From positions 4,030,001-4,094,000 of the forward strand of contig NZ_JBFOHP010000002.1 of NCBI RefSeq assembly GCF_040907265.1: 64,000 bases of DNA, given 5' to 3'. The translations under genes and the position numbers were made by a program. Below, piece by piece: positions 8,420 through 17,609 of this stretch. Source of the stretch: Streptomyces sclerotialus. Lineage in GTDB: Bacteria; Actinomycetota; Actinomycetes; Streptomycetales; Streptomycetaceae. Position 1 is the stretch's first letter. Each line of letters starts with the position of its first letter. The notes beneath the pieces are model-generated. The model did not search any database. It was not told the DNA's origin and worked only from the letters and a program-made list of their open reading frames with translations.

Positions 8420-10282
8420 ATGACTTTTGAGGGGCGCGACGAGCGCGACGGCGGCGTCGGCGCGGGCGGCGTCACCGGCCCCGCCAGGAGCGGCGGCCCG
8501 GCCAGGGGCCGCCCGGAAGCCGTACCGCAGCAGCGCACGCCCGGTGCCGGCGCGTCCGGTACGGCCGGGCCGACGCCCTCCGACACCGAGCTGGTCGCCC
8601 GTATGCGCGCCGGTGACGACAGCGCGTACGAGGAGCTGTACCGCCGGCACGCCGATGCCGTACGCCGCTACGCCCGCACCTGCTGCCGGGACGCGCACAC
8701 CGCCGAGGACCTGACCGGCGAGGTGTTCGCGCGTACCCTCCAGGCGGTGCGCGGGGGTGCGGGGCCGAAGACCGCGGTCCGCGCGTACCTGCTCACCACC
8801 GTGCGCCGCGCCGCCGCCAGTTGGAGCAGGACGGCCAGGCGCGAGCATCTGGTCGAGGACTTCGCGGTCTTCGCGTCCTCCGCCGCCGGCGCCTCCCTGG
8901 ACGACGACACGCTGGACCTCGGGGCCGACGTGCGCGCGATGCACGAGGCCGAGCGCTCCCTGGCGGTCCGGGCGTTCCGCAGCCTGCCCGAGCGCTATCA
9001 GACGGTGCTGTGGCACACGACGGTCGAGGAGGAGTCCCCGAGCGAGGTGGCGCCGCTCCTCGGGCTGTCCGCCAACGCCACGGCCGTACTGGCGCACCGG
9101 GCCCGGGAAGGGCTCAAGCAGGCGTACCTCCAGGCGCACGTCAGCGAGACGTTGACGGCGGGCGGCGACTGCGCCCGGTACGCGGACCGGCTGGGCGCCT
9201 ACGCCCGCGGGGGCCTGCGCGTGCGCGCCGAGCGGGGCCTGCGCAAACACCTGGAGGAGTGCCCGCGCTGCCGCTTGGCGGCGCGCGAGGTCGCGGACGT
9301 CAACCAGCGGATCCGCACGGTGCTGCCGGTCGCGGTCATCGGCTGGTTCGCCGCCGGGTACGCGGTCAAGGCGGCGGCCGGGGTCGTGGGGGCCGCGGGA
9401 GCGGGCGCGGCGGCCGCTACCGGTGCCGCGGCGGCCGCCGGGGGCTCGGGGAACTCCGCGGGGGCCGGAGCGGCCGCTGAGGGGCTCGGGACGCCCGCGA
9501 AGGTCGGTATCGGGGCCGGGCTCACGATCACCGCGGCGGGCGTGGCCCTGGCGCTGGCAGGGCTCCAGGATCCGCCGAAGACGCACGCCGGGCCGCCCCC
9601 GCCGCCCCCACCGGCACCGTCGAGCCCGGCGCCGCAGAAGGCGGAGCCGAAGCCCGCCCCGAAGCCGGAGCCCGAGCCGCCGAAGCCGGTGCCCCCTGAG
9701 CCGGAACCCACCCCGCCCCCGAAGCCGAAGCCCACGCCGTCGGAGCCCGCGCCCGAGCCGAAGCCGGCACCCACGCCGGAGCCGACGCCGCCTCCGGAGC
9801 CGGAGCCGAAGCCGGAGCCGCCCGAGCCGGCGCCGCCGCCACCGGCCGCCACGTTCCCCGTCAACACCCTGGACTGGGACTTCATGGGTGACGGCAGCAA
9901 GCCGGAGGTGCGCACCGCGGAGAGCGGCTTCCTGTGGAAGCGCCCGGGAGGCGTCAGCATCGGGGGCAAGCACTACCCCCATGGGGTGACGACGCACGCC
10001 CCGTCCTCGGTGACGATCGACCTCAACAGGGAGTGCACGGCGTTCGACGCCTTCGCGGGCGTGGACGACCTGGCCCTCGGGCACGGCGCGGTGCGCTTCT
10101 CCGTGTACGCGGACGGGGTGCGGCAGTGGCGCTCCGGTGTCGTGCGGGGCGGCGACGCGGCCGTACCGGTGCACGTACCGGTGGCGGGCCGTACGACCCT
10201 GCGGCTGGTGGCCGAGCCGCAGACGCCCGCCGACACCCTGACGTTCAGCGACTGGGCACAGTCACAGATCAGCTGCCGGTAG
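8420..10282 (+). CDS. ECF sigma factor fused to zinc finger, membrane segment and NPCBM-like sensor domain
   Basis: A 620-residue fusion. Sigma region 2 spans about 55-111 (DSAYEELYRRHADAVRRYAR) and region 4 about 177-238 (SLPERYQTVLWHTTVEEESP). A zinc-finger anti-sigma-like module follows with H277-x3-C281-x2-C284. Then come one or two hydrophobic segments (about 301-320 and 363-382), a Pro/Glu/Lys-rich linker (about 390-475), and a C-terminal module (about 478-620) with WDF, GVTTHAPSSVTIDL and FSVYADG that reads as an NPCBM or galactose-binding-like fold. The topology predicts a membrane-tethered sigma factor sensing carbohydrate or cell wall outside the cell, similar to the ECF53 type. ATG 8420 has GGGAG 8 nt upstream; the frame is open from GTG 8330. 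Synteny suggests SCO4117. Confidence 0.85.
   Translation: MTFEGRDERDGGVGAGGVTGPARSGGPARGRPEAVPQQRTPGAGASGTAGPTPSDTELVARMRAGDDSAYEELYRRHADAVRRYARTCCRDAHTAEDLTGEVFARTLQAVRGGAGPKTAVRAYLLTTVRRAAASWSRTARREHLVEDFAVFASSAAGASLDDDTLDLGADVRAMHEAERSLAVRAFRSLPERYQTVLWHTTVEEESPSEVAPLLGLSANATAVLAHRAREGLKQAYLQAHVSETLTAGGDCARYADRLGAYARGGLRVRAERGLRKHLEECPRCRLAAREVADVNQRIRTVLPVAVIGWFAAGYAVKAAAGVVGAAGAGAAAATGAAAAAGGSGNSAGAGAAAEGLGTPAKVGIGAGLTITAAGVALALAGLQDPPKTHAGPPPPPPPAPSSPAPQKAEPKPAPKPEPEPPKPVPPEPEPTPPPKPKPTPSEPAPEPKPAPTPEPTPPPEPEPKPEPPEPAPPPPAATFPVNTLDWDFMGDGSKPEVRTAESGFLWKRPGGVSIGGKHYPHGVTTHAPSSVTIDLNRECTAFDAFAGVDDLALGHGAVRFSVYADGVRQWRSGVVRGGDAAVPVHVPVAGRTTLRLVAEPQTPADTLTFSDWAQSQISCR
9592..9850 (+). repeat. 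Low-complexity Pro/Glu/Lys-rich coding repeat
   Basis: Imperfect CCGGAGCCGAAG-type repeats encode the extended PEP/KPEP linker of the sigma-factor fusion. Such linkers usually span the peptidoglycan layer. The number of units is likely to vary between strains. Confidence 0.7.
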
Positions 10283-10327
10283 CGCTCCTGAGGGCGGCTG
10301 TGCGGGCGCCACAGGGCCCCGTGGGGC

Positions 10328-10348
10328 GTCCGGACGGTCCGCCCGGAC
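10328..10348. terminator. Hairpin between convergent genes
   Basis: GTCCGG (10328-10333) pairs with CCGGAC (10343-10348) between the stop codons of the sigma factor fusion and the asparagine-synthetase-like gene. The stem is short and GC-rich with no T tract. Confidence 0.4.
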
Positions 10349-10360
10349 GGCGCCGTCCCG

Positions 10361-12451
10361 CTAGAGCGCCAGCCGCTCGACCCCGCTCGCGACGGCGCGC
10401 TGCCTGGGAGCCGCCGCGCCCGTCCAGCAGGTGCCGCGCCGGGCGAGCAGGCGGCGCAGCCACAGCTCCGTGGAGACCAGCTCAGCGAGGCCGTCCAGCG
10501 GCAGCGGCACACCGTCACCGGCGGCCCGCAGCGCCTTGCGGACGACGCGGGCCTCCACCAGCCCGGCGTCGGCGAGCAGCGGCGCGTCGAAGAGCCGGAC
10601 GAGGTCGTCCATCGAGGCGCGCAGCCCGGCCCGTACCGCGGCGGCGTGCGTCACGTGCGAGGTCGCGCCCCAGCCGGGCGGCAGGTCGCGGATGCCCGCG
10701 CCGGAGAGCACGGCACGCAACACCGAGGCCCGCGCCCCCGGTTGCACCCGGAGCGTGTCCGGGAGCGCGCGGCAGGCGAGCACCACCTGGTTGTCGAGGA
10801 AGGGGGCGTGCAGGCGCTGGTTCCGTACCTCGGCGGCCTGCTCGAAGACCCGGTGATCGGCGGCGTGCCGGGTGAGTGCCGCGCGCGCCCGCTGCTGGCC
10901 GGGGCGCCCGACGGCCGGTGCGCGCAGCGCCGCGTCGCTCAGCCGAACCGATACTTCAGCGAGCGCCTCGCCCGTGAGCCAGCGCGCGGCAGGACCGGGC
11001 CGGCACCACGCGAGCGCCGCCAGTGAGGCGTCCACCGCGCTGCCCGCCACCGGCTCGTCGGCGAACTCCCGCCCCAGCAGCCGCCCGGCGGCCTCGGAGA
11101 CCCCCGCCCCGTAGGGCGTACGGGCCAGCCGGCGCGCGGCCCGGTAGACCGTGAACGGAATGGACACCGAGTGCGCGGCCGCGCCGTCGGCCTTGGCCAG
11201 CGCCGTGACGGGGCGCAGCAGATGCCGTCGCCGCCGGTCCAGCAACAGGTCCGCCAGGCGCGCCGGATGGGCGTCCAGCACCTGTCGTGCGCCGTGCCCC
11301 ACGAAGTGGTCGGCGCTCCCCGAGAGCAGCCTCCTGCGATGCCGCTCGGCGAAGACCATCGAGGGCCCCGGCTCGTCCGTGAGCGGGCCGGCCCCGAGGT
11401 CCGCGTACGGCAGCGCCTCCTCTCCCGCCGCGACGACCACGTGGTGCAGCCGGGGGTTGTCCGCGATGCTGCGGGCGCGCTCCAGCTCGGCCTCGTGGTA
11501 CGCCCGGCCGCCGTTGGTGGCCCGGTCGTTGAAGGTCACCGCGAGCAGCCGCTCGCCCTGCCCGTTGAGCCGCCCCGGCTGCCCCGGCAGGCCGGCCGCG
11601 AGCAGCGCGAGGGTGCCCGAAGCGCTGCCGCCGGACAGGTCGGCGCCGACACCGGGCGCCGGGGCACCGCGTGCGGCCCGCCGGTCCGCCGGGCCCATCC
11701 CCGGCACCGGACCGGGGTCCAGGCCGCCGGGAGCGCCCGGGCCGCCGCGCGGGTCGGGTGCGTGCCGCGGGGCCGCCAGACGCACGCGTACGGCCTCCAC
11801 CAGCGCCTCCCGTACGCCGTCCACGGCCTGTTCGGGAGCGAGCTGCGGCGCGGAGACGGCGAGCGAGTGGCTCTGCTCGTACGAGGTGATCTCGCCGGCG
11901 CCGCCGCGCAGCACGAGGGCGTGGCCGGGCGGGACGCGCCGCACACCTGTGTACGGCGTGCCGTGGCCGAGCGCCTCAGGGGCGTCCGGGCAGGCCAGCA
12001 GCGCCGCCAGGTGCCCCACGTCGAGACTGGCCTCGGTCAGGTCGGCGAGCGGCAGAGCGGCGGTCGCGTAGGCCGTGCCGCCCGCCCATCGCGTGTGGAA
12101 CACCGGGCGGGCACCGGCCAGATCACCCGTGACGGTGAGCCGCCGGCCCACCTGCGCGACGGCGGTGTAACTGCCGGCCCACGCGGTGAGATGGCGCAGC
12201 GCCCCGCCGCGCGCGGCCAGCAGGCCCACCCGCAACTGGTCGTCGGTGGCACCGCAGACCCCGAAGACCGCGATCCGGGTCTCGGGGTCGGCCTGTACGA
12301 CGCGCACCTCGTCGGGACGCCAGTCGCCGACCGCCCAGAGCGGATCGGGGTCGCCCCACAGGAGGTGGGCGCCCACGGGGAGCACGGTCCGGCTGTCGTC
12401 GGTGAGGTCAGGGCCCGTGGCGCTACTGCTCCACCCCACCAACCAGCGCAT
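10361..12451 (-). CDS. Asparagine-synthetase-like protein with degenerate ATP-pyrophosphatase loop
   Basis: A 696-residue protein with the two-domain layout of class-B asparagine synthetases and lasso-peptide macrolactam synthetases. An N-terminal Ntn-glutaminase-like half (1-200) lacks the N-terminal Cys nucleophile (it begins MRWLVGW). A C-terminal synthetase half carries the PP-loop as SGGSAS (273-278). The usual motif is SGGxDS, so the Asp that helps bind ATP-Mg appears as Ala. Late motifs such as LHAPFLDNQVV and LPPGWGATSH keep the family pattern. No lasso precursor, leader peptidase or RRE gene is adjacent, so amide-bond formation in a RiPP pathway is not supported. ATG 12451 has a GGGGAGG site 5 nt upstream. 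The family is clear, activity doubtful. Confidence 0.8.
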   Translation of the reverse strand: MRWLVGWSSSATGPDLTDDSRTVLPVGAHLLWGDPDPLWAVGDWRPDEVRVVQADPETRIAVFGVCGATDDQLRVGLLAARGGALRHLTAWAGSYTAVAQVGRRLTVTGDLAGARPVFHTRWAGGTAYATAALPLADLTEASLDVGHLAALLACPDAPEALGHGTPYTGVRRVPPGHALVLRGGAGEITSYEQSHSLAVSAPQLAPEQAVDGVREALVEAVRVRLAAPRHAPDPRGGPGAPGGLDPGPVPGMGPADRRAARGAPAPGVGADLSGGSASGTLALLAAGLPGQPGRLNGQGERLLAVTFNDRATNGGRAYHEAELERARSIADNPRLHHVVVAAGEEALPYADLGAGPLTDEPGPSMVFAERHRRRLLSGSADHFVGHGARQVLDAHPARLADLLLDRRRRHLLRPVTALAKADGAAAHSVSIPFTVYRAARRLARTPYGAGVSEAAGRLLGREFADEPVAGSAVDASLAALAWCRPGPAARWLTGEALAEVSVRLSDAALRAPAVGRPGQQRARAALTRHAADHRVFEQAAEVRNQRLHAPFLDNQVVLACRALPDTLRVQPGARASVLRAVLSGAGIRDLPPGWGATSHVTHAAAVRAGLRASMDDLVRLFDAPLLADAGLVEARVVRKALRAAGDGVPLPLDGLAELVSTELWLRRLLARRGTCWTGAAAPRQRAVASGVERLAL

Positions 12452-13171
12452 CGCGGCCTCCCCGCCCGTCTCCCCGTCGCTCCGTACACCGGTCACGGGA
12501 CGCTCGGCCGCCCCGTACGGCGCATGGCACAGCTGTTGTGCGGACCACTCTGCCACGACAGGGGCGGCCGAGAGGGGGCACGGGGACGGCGTGTACCCGC
12601 CCCGCGGCCGCGCCAGGAGGACCCTGCCACCGCGCCCGGAGCGCCCTCGCGGGGCCCGCGGCGAGAAACTGACGGGTGACGGTATTCAGCCAAAGTCCGT
12701 TCCGTACCGATACGTTGCGGAGGGGAGCGCTCTCGGCGCATACCCGGCGCACTCAGGGGCGGCCGACGAGGCACGCGGACCGCACCATGGACCGTTCGGT
12801 CCGTACGGCGGTCCCGTTGCGATGCGTTGCGGAAGTGATCGCGACAGTCCGGGAGGTGGGACTCACCCCCCGGACCGGACCGCCACCCGCGGGGAATGAG
12901 GTGGCGGTGTCCCCCAGCCCACTGGATCCAGTGCAGCGGGCCGACCCACGCAGGTTCCATGGAAACGTGCCCGCGACGGAGCGGCCAGCGCGCACGGACG
13001 GGCGCACGGCAACACGTACCCGGAGCACATGCCCACGCCCGTCCTCCCCACCGGACATGAATCTCGCCATCCGGGATACCGGCCCTTAACGGTCGGGATT
13101 CAGCGAACTACTCTGGGTGGACGCATGCCCCGGGGAGTACGGGGTGGCCGTCGCTTGGTCGAGGGGTGCGC
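12452..13171. other. 720-bp divergent intergenic region
   Basis: No gene supported. It separates the asparagine-synthetase-like gene (minus) from the SCO4114-type gene (plus). Short frames here lack ribosome sites and family features. A good plus-strand promoter lies at 13086-13114; no equally good minus promoter was found. Confidence 0.5.
13086..13114 (+). promoter_or_regulatory. Promoter TTAACG-N17-TACTCT
   Basis: The -35 TTAACG (13086-13091), 17-nt spacer and -10 TACTCT (13109-13114) lie 57 bp before the start codon of the SCO4114-type gene. Spacing is ideal and both boxes keep the key bases. Confidence 0.6.
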
Positions 13172-14749
13172 ATGTCCAGGGATACTCGCGGGCCGAACGA
13201 AAAACTCGGCACCGTTCTCGCCCTCGCGGGGATCAGTAACGCCGGGCTCGCCCGTCGGGTCAACGACCTCGGTGCGCAGCGCGGACTGACGCTTCGCTAC
13301 GACAAGACGTCGGTCGCCCGGTGGGTGTCGAAAGGCATGGTCCCGCAGGGTGCGGCGCCGCATCTGATTGCGGCTGCGATCGGCAGCAAGCTCGGCCGGC
13401 CGGTGCCGCTGCACGAGATCGGGCTGGCCGACGCCGACCCCGCGCCCGAGGTGGGCCTCGCCTTCCCGCGAGACGTGGGCGCCGCCGTACGGTCCGCGAC
13501 CGAGCTGTACCGACTGGATCTGGCCGGACGGCGCGCGGGCGGCGGCGGCATCTGGCAGAGCCTGGCCGGTTCCTTCGCCGTCAGCGCGTACGCCACACCC
13601 GCCTCCCGCTGGCTCATAAGCCCCGCCGACAGCTCCGTGGCGCGCGGCGTCCCCGAAGCGGGCACGGGCCCCGGTGAGCCGCACGACACGGACATGGAGG
13701 CGGGAGGCGGCCCTTCGGGTGCGGCCGGCGGCGTCGCCCGCGGTCCCGGTGGCGCCGCCGTCTCCGCCAGGGACAGAGCCGCCGGCAAGGACGACCCGAA
13801 GGACGCGGCGCCCGGCAGCGATCCGCTGCCCCAGCACGTCGGCCACAGCGACGTCTCCAAGCTGCGCGAGGCCGCCGAGGACGCGCGCCGCTGGGACTCC
13901 AAGTACGGCGGCGGCGACTGGCGTTCCTCCATGGTGCCCGAGTGCCTCCGCGTGGACGCGGCACCGTTACTCCTCGCCTCGTACAGCGACGAGGTGGGGC
14001 GCGCACTGTTCGGGGCCACCGCCGAACTGACCCGGCTGGCCGGCTGGATGGCGTTCGACACGGGCCAGCAGGAGGCGGCGCAGCGGTACTACATCCAGGC
14101 GCTGCGCCTCGCCCGTGCCGCCGCCGACGTCCCCCTGGGCGGCTATGTCCTCGCCTCGATGTCGCTGCAGGCCACCTACCGCGGCTTCGCCGACGAGGGC
14201 GTCGACCTCGCCCAGGCCGCGCTGGAGCGCAACAGGGGGCTGGCCACCGCCCGCACGATGAGCTTCTTCCGGCTGGTCGAGGCCAGGGCCCAGGCGAAGG
14301 CCGGCGAGGGCCGCGCCTGCGAGGTCGCCCTGAAGGCCTCCGAGGGCTGGCTCGAACGGTCCCGTGAGGGCGACCCGGACCCGTCCTGGCTGGACTTCTA
14401 CTCGTACGAGCGGTTCGCCGCCGATGCCGCGGAGTGCTACCGCGACCTGAGACTTCCGCGCCAGGTGCGGCGCTTCACGGAACAGGCCCTGTCCCGCCCG
14501 ACCGAGGAATTCGTGCGCTCGCACGGTCTCCGGCTGGTGGTGTCGGCGGTGGCCGAGCTGGAATCGGGCAATCTGGACGCGGCCTGCGCGGCGGGCACCC
14601 GCGCGGTCGAGGTGGCCGGGCGGATCTCCTCCGCCCGCACGACGGAGTACGTACGCGACCTCCTGCACCGCCTGGAGCCGTACGGCGACGAGCCGCGCGT
14701 GGTGGAACTGCGCGAAAGGGCCCGGCCACTGTTGGTGGCGCCGGTCTAG
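13172..14749 (+). CDS. SCO4114-type sporulation-associated regulatory protein (NsdA-like)
   Basis: A 525-residue cytosolic protein. The N-terminus (1-90) has a helix-turn-helix-like start typical of Streptomyces NsdA/SCO4114-type proteins ([20 protein letters not shown], then [15 protein letters not shown]). A disordered Gly/Ala/Pro/Asp stretch follows (about 165-225). The C-terminal half (240-525) is an alpha-helical TPR-like array ([21 protein letters not shown] and similar). Known relatives act as pleiotropic regulators of development or antibiotic production. The ATG at 13172 has GAGGGG 5 nt upstream and is preferred to GTG 13166. A promoter lies 57 bp upstream. Family membership is recalled from synteny and motifs, and the molecular partner is unknown. 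Confidence 0.8.
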   Translation: MSRDTRGPNEKLGTVLALAGISNAGLARRVNDLGAQRGLTLRYDKTSVARWVSKGMVPQGAAPHLIAAAIGSKLGRPVPLHEIGLADADPAPEVGLAFPRDVGAAVRSATELYRLDLAGRRAGGGGIWQSLAGSFAVSAYATPASRWLISPADSSVARGVPEAGTGPGEPHDTDMEAGGGPSGAAGGVARGPGGAAVSARDRAAGKDDPKDAAPGSDPLPQHVGHSDVSKLREAAEDARRWDSKYGGGDWRSSMVPECLRVDAAPLLLASYSDEVGRALFGATAELTRLAGWMAFDTGQQEAAQRYYIQALRLARAAADVPLGGYVLASMSLQATYRGFADEGVDLAQAALERNRGLATARTMSFFRLVEARAQAKAGEGRACEVALKASEGWLERSREGDPDPSWLDFYSYERFAADAAECYRDLRLPRQVRRFTEQALSRPTEEFVRSHGLRLVVSAVAELESGNLDAACAAGTRAVEVAGRISSARTTEYVRDLLHRLEPYGDEPRVVELRERARPLLVAPV

Positions 14750-15051
14750 AGTCCCTGGCCGTCCGGACAGCCCCCAAGACCCACCGCGTCCCGGGCACCG
14801 GTCCAGGGGCGCGGGCATCGGTCCAGGGGCGCGGAAGAGCCCCGTGCCCGCCTGTGGGCCGGATCACGAGCCGCTCTTTCGGTGGCATTCGCAGCTCGCC
14901 ACACGGCCGCTCCCCGCGCTCCGACGCTGGCCACCGCAGTGTCCGCCGTACGGGTGACGAAGCCGGTACCGGTCGGATGTCAGTGCTCCCCGGCATGATG
15001 GGTATGTCGGTCGTGACGTGTCGTTGCTCGTGATGGGGAGGTGCTGCCGCG
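14750..15051. other. Intergenic region, small direct repeat only
   Basis: 302 bp with no gene supported. The 15-mer GGTCCAGGGGCGCGG occurs twice (about 14800 and 14820). No clear promoter or terminator is seen before lhgO. Confidence 0.4.
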
Positions 15052-16500
15052 ATGGCGTTCGAGCAGGCGGAGGGGCGGCCCGTGGGGGAGGCGCCCGAGG
15101 GGCCCGCGGAAGCCGCGCGGCGTGCGGAAACGGGCACGAGTACGGGCACGAGCACGGGCACGGGCACGGGCACGGGCACGGGCACGGGCACGGGCACGGG
15201 AGAGCCTGCCGGCGTGCCGCGGAGCACCGCGCGCCCCGGAAGCACCTCACCCGCGTACCGGGCCCGCCGTGCCACCCGGACCGCCGGCACGGCCCCCCGC
15301 TCCGACTGCGACGTCGTGATCATCGGCGCCGGCATCGTCGGCCTCTCGACGGCGTACGCGATCACCCAGGCGGCGCCCGGCACCCGCGTGGTCGTGCTGG
15401 AGAAGGAGTCCGGCCCCGCCCGTCACCAGACGGGCCGCAACAGCGGCGTGATCCACAGCGGTATCTACTACCCGCCCGGCTCCCTCAAGGCCCGCTTCGC
15501 GCTGGAGGGCTCGGCCGAGATGGCCAAGTTCTGCGCCGAGCACGACATCCCGCACGAGATCACCGGCAAGCTGATCGTCGCCACCGACCGCGCCGAGCTG
15601 CCCCGTCTCCACTCCCTCATCCAGCGCGGCCGGGAGCACGGCATTCCGGTGCGCGAGCTGGGCCCCGCACAGATCCTGGAGTACGAGCCCGAGGTGCGCG
15701 GCCTCGCCGCCATCCACGTCGGCACGACCGGCATCGCCGACTTCGGCGCGGTCGCCGCCCGGCTGGGGCAGCTCGCGACAGAGGGCGGCGCGCGCATCGA
15801 GTACGGCGCGGACGTACGCACGATCGGCCGCCGCGCCGGCCGCGTCGCGGTCCGCACGGCCACGGGCCGGGTCGTCCGCGCCCGGGCCCTGGTGAACTGC
15901 GCGGGCCTGCACTGCGACCGCCTCGCCCGGCTGGCCGGCGACAGCCCGGGAATGCGCATCGTGCCGTTCCGCGGCGAGTACTACTCCCTCTCCCCCGCGC
16001 GCGACTCCCTGGTACGCGGCCTGGTCTACCCCGTGCCCGACCCGGCCTTCCCCTTCCTCGGCGTCCACCTGACCCGCGGCGTCCACGGCGGGGTGCACGT
16101 CGGGCCGAACGCCGTCCCGGCCCTGGCCCGCGAGGGGTACGACTGGCGTACGGTGCGGCCCGGCGAGCTGGCCGGCACGCTCGCGTATCCGGGCACCTGG
16201 CAGATAGCCCGCCGCCACTGGCGGTACGGCACGGGCGAGCTGCACCGTTCCCTGTCCAAGCGCGCCTTCACGGACGCGGTCCGCCGCCTGCTCCCGGCCG
16301 TCACGGCCGACGACCTCATCCCGTCCCCGGCCGGGGTACGCGCCCAGGCCGTACTCCCCGACGGCACCCTCGTCGACGACTTCCTCATCACCGAGGGCCC
16401 GCACACCGTCCACGTCCTCAACGCCCCGTCCCCCGCGGCCACCGCCTCCCTCCCCATCGGCCGGGAGATAGCGGACCGAGCGCTACGCCTGCTGGGCTGA
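15052..16500 (+). CDS. lhgO: L-2-hydroxyglutarate oxidase
   Basis: A 482-residue FAD-dependent oxidoreductase of the DAO/LhgO family, which oxidises L-2-hydroxyglutarate to 2-oxoglutarate at the membrane. The Rossmann motif DVVIIGAGIVGLSTAYAI is near residue 88, followed by the family signature TGRNSGVIHSGIYYPPGS. C-terminal SPAGVRAQAV and LIEG-like motifs also fit. The first about 80 residues are unusual: after a charged start they hold a Thr-Gly dipeptide array encoded by twelve hexanucleotide units (15130-15201), absent from typical LhgO. The ATG at 15052 has GGGGAGG 10 nt upstream. A start downstream of the array cannot be excluded. trmB follows 133 bp later. Confidence 0.88.
   Translation: MAFEQAEGRPVGEAPEGPAEAARRAETGTSTGTSTGTGTGTGTGTGTGTGEPAGVPRSTARPGSTSPAYRARRATRTAGTAPRSDCDVVIIGAGIVGLSTAYAITQAAPGTRVVVLEKESGPARHQTGRNSGVIHSGIYYPPGSLKARFALEGSAEMAKFCAEHDIPHEITGKLIVATDRAELPRLHSLIQRGREHGIPVRELGPAQILEYEPEVRGLAAIHVGTTGIADFGAVAARLGQLATEGGARIEYGADVRTIGRRAGRVAVRTATGRVVRARALVNCAGLHCDRLARLAGDSPGMRIVPFRGEYYSLSPARDSLVRGLVYPVPDPAFPFLGVHLTRGVHGGVHVGPNAVPALAREGYDWRTVRPGELAGTLAYPGTWQIARRHWRYGTGELHRSLSKRAFTDAVRRLLPAVTADDLIPSPAGVRAQAVLPDGTLVDDFLITEGPHTVHVLNAPSPAATASLPIGREIADRALRLLG
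15130..15201 (+). repeat. Hexanucleotide microsatellite (ACGGGC)n in the lhgO coding sequence
   Basis: Twelve tandem 6-bp units, seven of them perfect and consecutive (15154-15195), encode Thr-Gly repeats. The unit is a multiple of three, so length changes keep the frame. Slippage-prone tracts of this kind can vary among strains. Confidence 0.9.
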
Positions 16501-16512
16501 GCCGCAGCGGCG

Positions 16513-16580
16513 GCAGCTGCGGGCAGGGGTGCCGCCGCTGGGGCGGCAGCTGTGGGCAAGGTGCCGCCGCTGGGGCGGCA
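16513..16580 (+). repeat. Two-copy 33-bp tandem repeat forming hairpins
   Basis: Two near-identical copies (16513-16545 and 16546-16577) each carry the stem GCCGCC-GCTGG-GGCGGC. They sit between lhgO and trmB and could act as a weak tandem terminator. Confidence 0.65.
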
Positions 16581-16633
16581 CCCCACCCGACCAACCGAAG
16601 CGCGCCCCCACCCGCCCGTAGAATCGACCCACT

Positions 16634-17482
16634 GTGTCCGAGAACCCCGCCACCCCAGCCGACGCCGCCCCCACCGCGCCCGAGGGGCACACGGGCGGCG
16701 ACTCCGCCGCCCCCCAGACGCCCCTCGCGCGCCAGGCGCCCACGCGCCACCGCGACGAGCCGATGTTCCCCGACGGCACGGGTCCGGCCGCCGACCCGGC
16801 GGGCTCGCACCACGAGCGCCGCATCCGCTCGTTCCAGCCGCGCCGCAGCCGGGTGTCCCCCTCCCAGGCCGACGCGATCCGCCGGCTGTGGCCCCGGTGG
16901 GGCCTGGACATCGACGGCCTCTCCCGCATCGACCTCGACGCGCTCTTCGACGGCCTCCCCGTCGTCCTGGAGATCGGCTTCGGCATGGGCGAGGCGACGG
17001 CCCAGATGGCCGCCGCCGACCCGGACACCGGCATCCTCGCCTGTGACGTCCACACCCCCGGCCAGGGCAACCTCCTCGCCCTCGCCGAGCGCAACGGCCT
17101 GTCCAACATCAGGGTGGCCAACGGTGACGCGATCATCCTCCTCCGCGAGATGCTCGCGCCCGCCTCCTTGGCCGGTCTGCGCGTGTACTTCCCCGACCCG
17201 TGGCCGAAAAAGCGCCACCACAAGCGCCGCCTGATCCAGCCGGAGTTCCTCTCGCTGGTCACGACGCGACTCGCCCCGGGCGCGACCGTCCACTGCGCGA
17301 CCGACTGGGAGCCGTACGCCGAGCAGATGCTCGAGGTGCTGAGCGCCGAGCCGACCCTGGAGAACCTCCACGACGGCTACGCGCCCCGCCCCGACTTCCG
17401 CCCGCTCACCAAGTTCGAGGGCCAGGGCCTGGACAAGGGACACGTGGTCCACGACCTCCTCTTCCGCCGCCGTGCCGACTGA
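16634..17482 (+). CDS. trmB: tRNA (guanine-N7-)-methyltransferase
   Basis: A 282-residue TrmB protein that methylates G46 of tRNA with S-adenosylmethionine. A disordered N-terminal extension (1-60) precedes the conserved RSFQPRRSR start of the family. The SAM-binding motif VVLEIGFGMGEATAQMA is near 110-126, the catalytic/tRNA motif VYFPDPWPKKRHHKRRL near 185-202, and ATDWEPYAEQM near 220. The GTG start at 16634 is chosen because the extension begins there. It lies 133 bp after lhgO, separated by hairpin-forming repeats, and is followed by a PrsW-like gene in the same direction. Confidence 0.95.
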   Translation: MSENPATPADAAPTAPEGHTGGDSAAPQTPLARQAPTRHRDEPMFPDGTGPAADPAGSHHERRIRSFQPRRSRVSPSQADAIRRLWPRWGLDIDGLSRIDLDALFDGLPVVLEIGFGMGEATAQMAAADPDTGILACDVHTPGQGNLLALAERNGLSNIRVANGDAIILLREMLAPASLAGLRVYFPDPWPKKRHHKRRLIQPEFLSLVTTRLAPGATVHCATDWEPYAEQMLEVLSAEPTLENLHDGYAPRPDFRPLTKFEGQGLDKGHVVHDLLFRRRAD

Positions 17483-17609
17483 CCACGGCAACGCCCCCTT
17501 CCTGCCCCTGAGGGCAGGTTCTGGCCCGTATGCACCCCCTCCACCCGCACCTATCAGCCGGGGTGGGCGACTGCGCGCGCCGCCGCCACCTGGTGGTTAC
17601 TGTCGAAGA

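Noticed and set aside
7367..10174. 935-codon minus-strand frame
   Set aside because: Antisense to the AtrA-like gene and sigma-factor fusion, both well supported.
10361..13171. Lasso-peptide or other RiPP cluster around the asparagine-synthetase-like gene
   Set aside because: No precursor peptide, RRE or leader peptidase was found in the flanking 720 bp or adjacent genes, and the ATP loop is degenerate.
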